From: CAVRZR01 sp964354215
Lineage (GTDB): Bacteria > Actinomycetota > Coriobacteriia > Anaerosomatales > CAVRZR01
DNA length: 64,000 nt
Direction of reading: 5' to 3'
Assembly: GCA_964354215.1 (NCBI GenBank)
Contig: CAYGYT010000002.1
Coordinates: forward strand, 1-64,000
The notes beneath the pieces were generated by a model. The model ran no database searches. It was not told where the DNA came from and saw nothing but the letters and a program-made list of their open reading frames with translations. Every line of letters starts with the position of its first letter. Position 1 is the stretch's first letter. The translations under genes were made by a program, and so were the position numbers. Shown here piece after piece: positions 60,863 to 64,000 of the stretch.

Positions 60863-62359
60863 ATGACGCCCGAGATCGCCTTTGCGACCCCTCTCGCGCT
60901 CGCGCTTGTCGGCGCGGTCCTGGCGCTTGCTGCCGACGCCCTCGACAGGGAGCGCATGGCGGCTCTGACCTCCACGGCGCTTCTTCTCGTGGCTGCCGCG
61001 GTCGCTGTGGTCGCATCTGCCACCGTGACTCCCGAGACCGTCTGGACGGTCTTTGCCGTCGGCGCCGGCTTCTCAATGGCCACGGGCGTCGTGATGTTGT
61101 TCGGAGCCCTCGGTGTGCTAGCGAGTCTGTCAGCGCCTCGAGAAGGCAGCACGGCTCTCGCCGGGCTCGTCGCACTGTCGGCTGCCGCACTCGCAACACT
61201 CGCTTCCTCGACGGACATCGTCGTCATGCTCCTGGCGCTCGAGACCGCCGCCCTGAGCGCGTATGCGCTCATAGCGCTCGCGCGCACGCCACGTGCTCAT
61301 GAGGCGGCGATGAAGTACTTTGTCCAGGGCTCGATCGCGACCGCGCTCTTCGTGTTGGGGCTCGCCGCCGCCCTCCTCGCCGGGGTGTTCGTGCTCGCCG
61401 ACGGGAGATTCGGTGTTGCTGATAGTGGAGTCAACCTGTCGGCTGCCACCACAGCAGTGGCGCTGCTGCTGGCCGCGTTCGCGTTCAAGCTCGGCGCGTT
61501 TCCCTTCCACGCATGGGCGCCTGACGCCTACGAGACGGCACCCCCCGAAGTCGCCGCCTTCCTTGCTTCGGCAGTCAAGGTAGGGGCGCTCGTAGCCACC
61601 TACACGCTGTTAACGTCCGTGATCGCCAACCCCGACCTGATCGCTCGCACGCAGTGGCTCGTCGCCGGCATCGCTGCGGCCTCCGTCGTGTTCGGCAATC
61701 TCGCCGCCCTCGCTCAGCGTTCGTACGCTCGGCTCCTCGCATACTCGGGTATCGCCCAAGTGGGCTACGGCCTGACCGCCATCGTGACCGGGAACGGGAA
61801 CGCGGCACTGCTCTTCGCGACCGCCTACGGCTGTGCCGCGGCCGGCGCGTTCGCGGCAGCTCGTGCCTACGAGCGCGTCCGGCCGGAGTGGGATGGATCC
61901 ATCGCCGGCATGGCGGGCCTTAGCCGTCGCGCGCCCGTCGTCTCGGCCGCTCTGGCCGTGCTCCTCTTCTCGCTTACCGGCATCCCGCCGCTGCTCGGCT
62001 TCTGGGGGAAGTTCCTCGTTTTCCTTTCGGCCGCCGCCAGTCCGGAGTGGCTCTGGCTGGTCGTCGTCGGCTTGCTCGGGTCGGTCGTCTCGTTTGGCTA
62101 CTACGGGCGCATTCTCAGGACGCTCTACTTCGATGAACCGTCCGAGGCTGCGATCGAAGATCTCGAGGAGCAAACGGGCTTCCCAGTTGCCGATGAAGCA
62201 GCATCGGCGCCACGGGGGCTGGACCCGGCCGGGTGGGTGGTGGTCGCGCTTGCGCTCATCGTCATCCTCTTGGGATTGGCGCCACTCGCGGCAGGACTCG
62301 CGCGATACGTGGGGATCGACCCGGTCGGGCTCTTCACTCTCGGCCCCTTCGGCGGATAG
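60863..62359 (+). CDS. nuoN: NADH-quinone oxidoreductase subunit N
   Basis: A 498-residue antiporter-like subunit closing the operon. It has MLLALETAALSAYALIALAR, FKLGAFPFHAWAPDAYETAP and YARLLAYSGIAQVGYGL. Length is normal. No clear terminator follows. Confidence 0.94.
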   Translation: MTPEIAFATPLALALVGAVLALAADALDRERMAALTSTALLLVAAAVAVVASATVTPETVWTVFAVGAGFSMATGVVMLFGALGVLASLSAPREGSTALAGLVALSAAALATLASSTDIVVMLLALETAALSAYALIALARTPRAHEAAMKYFVQGSIATALFVLGLAAALLAGVFVLADGRFGVADSGVNLSAATTAVALLLAAFAFKLGAFPFHAWAPDAYETAPPEVAAFLASAVKVGALVATYTLLTSVIANPDLIARTQWLVAGIAAASVVFGNLAALAQRSYARLLAYSGIAQVGYGLTAIVTGNGNAALLFATAYGCAAAGAFAAARAYERVRPEWDGSIAGMAGLSRRAPVVSAALAVLLFSLTGIPPLLGFWGKFLVFLSAAASPEWLWLVVVGLLGSVVSFGYYGRILRTLYFDEPSEAAIEDLEEQTGFPVADEAASAPRGLDPAGWVVVALALIVILLGLAPLAAGLARYVGIDPVGLFTLGPFGG

Positions 62360-62681
62360 GGCGCCCCGCCTCCTCAGTTGCAGCTTGCTCACGAACCATT
62401 GACGGCTCATGAACACCCTCAGCCACCCTTGCGTCTGCTATCGGGCAGCGCTATGCTCCCGACAGGAAGTTGCATGCAAATGCAACCCCTTACCCCTGAG
62501 CCTCAAGGTGCCGGCCTTGGGGCTCCCCCTTTTCCCAGGCCCCTTCTCGGGCGCCTCCTCAGACACACCCAGGACTTGTCCCTCCCACTCTCCTGTCCCG
62601 TGTGAGCGCGGACACACTGCCTGCGCAGTGCTTCCGGGGAGCTCCGTAAAGAGGCCGGAGCGCACTGCCGATACGTCTCAC
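62360..62681. other. Intergenic region after nuoN
   Basis: About 320 bp without a supported gene. It contains an 18-bp stem-loop (GTTGCAT/ATGCAAC, 62469-62486) and C-rich stretches. The open frames that cross it have no ribosome site or recognisable product. A leader of the FlgM-like gene may start here; no known riboswitch core is visible. Confidence 0.5.
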
Positions 62682-62942
62682 ATGAAGCTCTCCGCCGAGC
62701 AGGCGCAACGCGCACTCGACTACCTGCAACGGAAAGGCCCGCCCACGGTGGAACCTACTACCTTGTCTCGCGAAGTCTCTGACGAGCTCATGAAGCGCGT
62801 TCTCACTCGCATCGCACACAGTCCAGACCCTCGTCCCGGACGGGTAGCCGACGCGATCGGTTCCCTCGACGGTCGACTCCCCAGTTCCGACGACGTCGCC
62901 GAGCGCATACTCTGGCGCGAGCTAGCAGACTCGATTCGCTAG
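62682..62942 (+). CDS. FlgM-like small protein (possible anti-sigma factor)
   Basis: An 86-residue protein starting at ATG 62682. The C-terminal half (RVADAIGSLDGRLPSSDDVA then ERIL) resembles the FlgM core pattern, in which a short G-x-Y/L turn is followed by a helix with VAxKIL. The N-terminal half is charged and helical (KLSAEQAQRALDYLQRKG). FlgM proteins inhibit sigma-28; no flagellar gene is in this window, so the partner could be a pilus-linked sigma or none. Similarity is weak. Confidence 0.4.
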   Translation: MKLSAEQAQRALDYLQRKGPPTVEPTTLSREVSDELMKRVLTRIAHSPDPRPGRVADAIGSLDGRLPSSDDVAERILWRELADSIR

Positions 62943-62949
62943 GACCGGA

Positions 62950-62975
62950 TGCCACCCGTCACGCGACCGGTGGCA
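62950..62975 (+). terminator. Possible terminator hairpin after the FlgM-like gene
   Basis: A 7-bp stem TGCCACC/GGTGGCA with a 12-base loop, 8 bp after the stop. No T-run follows. Confidence 0.3.
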
Positions 62976-63076
62976 GTAACTCGCTCGTCAACGGATAATG
63001 CGGCCAGTGCCGCACGCGAGATGAGCGAGAGGGGTCGATCCGCCTGAGCCAGCTGCGCCCGCTCATCACCATCGGC

Positions 63077-63322
63077 ATGAATGTGCTCGTCATCATCGCC
63101 GTGCTGCTGACCCTACGCATCGTTGCTCGCTACTTCGGGATGCTCTCGAGTTCCGGCCCGGGCGAGCTGCTCGTCTCAGCCTCAAGCGTCTTCGTGCTTC
63201 CGCTCGCATTGACCGACATCCGCTCGCTGTATGGCGGCGTCTTCGACGTCAATGCATCAGTGACCGTGATGATCGTGCTGCTCGCCGAGTGGCTGCTGAG
63301 CGCCCTGCGCGCACGAGTCTGA
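63077..63322 (+). CDS. Small membrane protein upstream of pilB
   Basis: An 81-residue protein with three hydrophobic stretches (NVLVIIAVLLTLRIVARYFG; LLVSASSVFVLPLAL; VTVMIVLLAEWLLSAL). ATG 63077 has no ribosome site; an in-frame CTG about 30 bp upstream lies well after GAGAGGGG and could be the true start. It ends 11 bp before pilB and is probably co-transcribed with it. Family not recognised; a YggT-like fold is possible. Confidence 0.55.
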   Translation: MNVLVIIAVLLTLRIVARYFGMLSSSGPGELLVSASSVFVLPLALTDIRSLYGGVFDVNASVTVMIVLLAEWLLSALRARV

Positions 63323-63333
63323 GAGGGGATGGC

Positions 63334-64000
63334 ATGTCGATACCAGATGGCAGTATTTGGCAGAAGCGACTAGGTGAGGTCCTCGTTGCCTCTGGCGTCA
63401 TCTCCGATGAACAGCTGACAAGAGCCTTGGACCACCAGGTGGCTCGGGGAGGCAAGCTCGGCGAGATCCTCGTTCGGGATCTCGTCCTCACCGAGGACGA
63501 GATCGCCCAAGCCCTTGCCCAGCAGAAGGGTCTGCAGCTGGTGAATCTTGCAGTGTTCCCTGTCGACAGGACCGCTGCGAGCCTGATCCCGGAACGACTG
63601 GCGCGCCGACGGCTGGTCATCGGCATCGGATTCGAGGACACGGGCCTACTGCTCGCGATGGCAGATCCGCTTGACATAGAAACCGTCGACGACGTGAGAC
63701 TCACGACCGGCATGAAGGTGATCCCCGTCGTGGGAACGCCGAGCCAGATCGTCTATGCGATAGACAAGTTCATAACGTCGGCGGATGCCTTCCAGGAGCT
63801 CGCTTCCGAGACGTCCGATCTTGAACTCGAGTCGATTCCCGATGACATCCGGGGCGAGGACGTGCCGGTCGTCAGGATTGTCAACCAGATCATCCGGGAA
63901 GCGATCGCCGAGGGCGCGAGCGACATCCATCTCGAACCCGACGAAGATGGCGTCCGCGTGCGCTACCGGATCGACGGCGTACTCACCGACTTCGCGAGAC
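63334..64000 (+). CDS. pilB: PilB/GspE-type assembly ATPase, N-terminal part (cut by window end)
   Basis: ATG 63334, five bases after GAGAGGGG, opens a frame that runs off the window (222 residues visible). Residues ~12-35 (RLGEVLVASGVISDEQLTRA ... Q) and ~44-67 (KLGEILVRDLVLTEDEIAQA ... Q) form the double RLGxxL motif of the MshEN domain, which binds c-di-GMP in some type IV pilus and T2SS ATPases. VRIVNQIIREAIAEGASDIH starts the N2/ATPase region typical of PilB/GspE. It would power pilus extension, which ties in with comEA and comEC for DNA uptake. Confidence 0.9.
   Translation, partial: MSIPDGSIWQKRLGEVLVASGVISDEQLTRALDHQVARGGKLGEILVRDLVLTEDEIAQALAQQKGLQLVNLAVFPVDRTAASLIPERLARRRLVIGIGFEDTGLLLAMADPLDIETVDDVRLTTGMKVIPVVGTPSQIVYAIDKFITSADAFQELASETSDLELESIPDDIRGEDVPVVRIVNQIIREAIAEGASDIHLEPDEDGVRVRYRIDGVLTDFAR

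Noticed and set aside
62360..63076. c-di-GMP riboswitch upstream of the pilus genes
   Set aside because: The stem-loops seen do not contain the conserved GEMM core segments.

Overview
The window is a 64 kb piece of a high-GC bacterial chromosome, dense with genes and with many GTG/TTG starts and ATGA/GTGA overlaps. Gene content (HrcA with a CIRCE site, glyQ/glyS, pyruvate phosphate dikinase with its regulator, a K+-dependent-type membrane pyrophosphatase, an 11-gene complex I locus without nuoEFG, tRNAs with encoded CCA, a type IV pilus ATPase with MshEN repeats) fits an anaerobic, deep-branching actinobacterial lineage of the Coriobacteriia kind. This placement is inference; there is no rRNA here. 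It looks like a scaffold of a draft or metagenome assembly, because a 100-N placeholder sits inside one gene.

Region by region. (1) 1-2180: the 3' end of a tRNA with its terminator, a MurG-like glycosyltransferase, and a convergent PAP2/sphingomyelin-synthase-like membrane phosphatase. (2) 2215-7319: a variable insert bounded by two ~277-bp direct copies of the leuS promoter and 5' end. Inside it lie a broken leuS start, an antisense C-terminal fragment of a surface protein, a secreted beta-propeller gene flanked by ~105-bp direct repeats, and a VapBC-like toxin-antitoxin module collapsed by deletion. (3) 7124-22071: leuS, comEA-comEC-holA, rpsT (convergent with holA), lepA-hemW-hrcA-dnaJ-rsmE-mtaB. 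(4) 22183-29446: the phoH / HD hydrolase / ybeY / dgkA-PAP2 / corC / cdd / era / deoC / recO cluster. (5) 29552-43890: glyQS, PPDK regulator and ppdK, dgt, hppA, dnaG-rpoD. (6) 44012-47178: tRNA-Asn, tRNA-Ile2/Met(CAT) with a 46-bp duplicate of its 3' end 400 bp downstream (att-like scar), an amidase, galE, tRNA-Val. (7) 47192-50933: a small hypothetical gene, a flavin disulfide reductase and an ABC-F ATPase. (8) 50947-62359: the nuo operon, preceded by two AT-rich palindromes. (9) 62360-64000: a FlgM-like small gene, a small membrane protein and the start of a PilB/GspE ATPase running off the end.

The most interesting object is the complex I operon (nuoABCDH-[I]-JKLMN). It has no nuoEFG. Its NuoI subunit appears to be split: the N-terminal NuoI anchor and the C-terminal 2x[4Fe-4S] ferredoxin part are separated by a complete GltD-type Fe-S/FAD/NAD(P) oxidoreductase, giving one 685-residue protein. 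This would make an electron-input module built into the peripheral arm, in place of NuoEFG. Around the PPDK and membrane PPase genes the genome also suggests a pyrophosphate-conserving energy metabolism.
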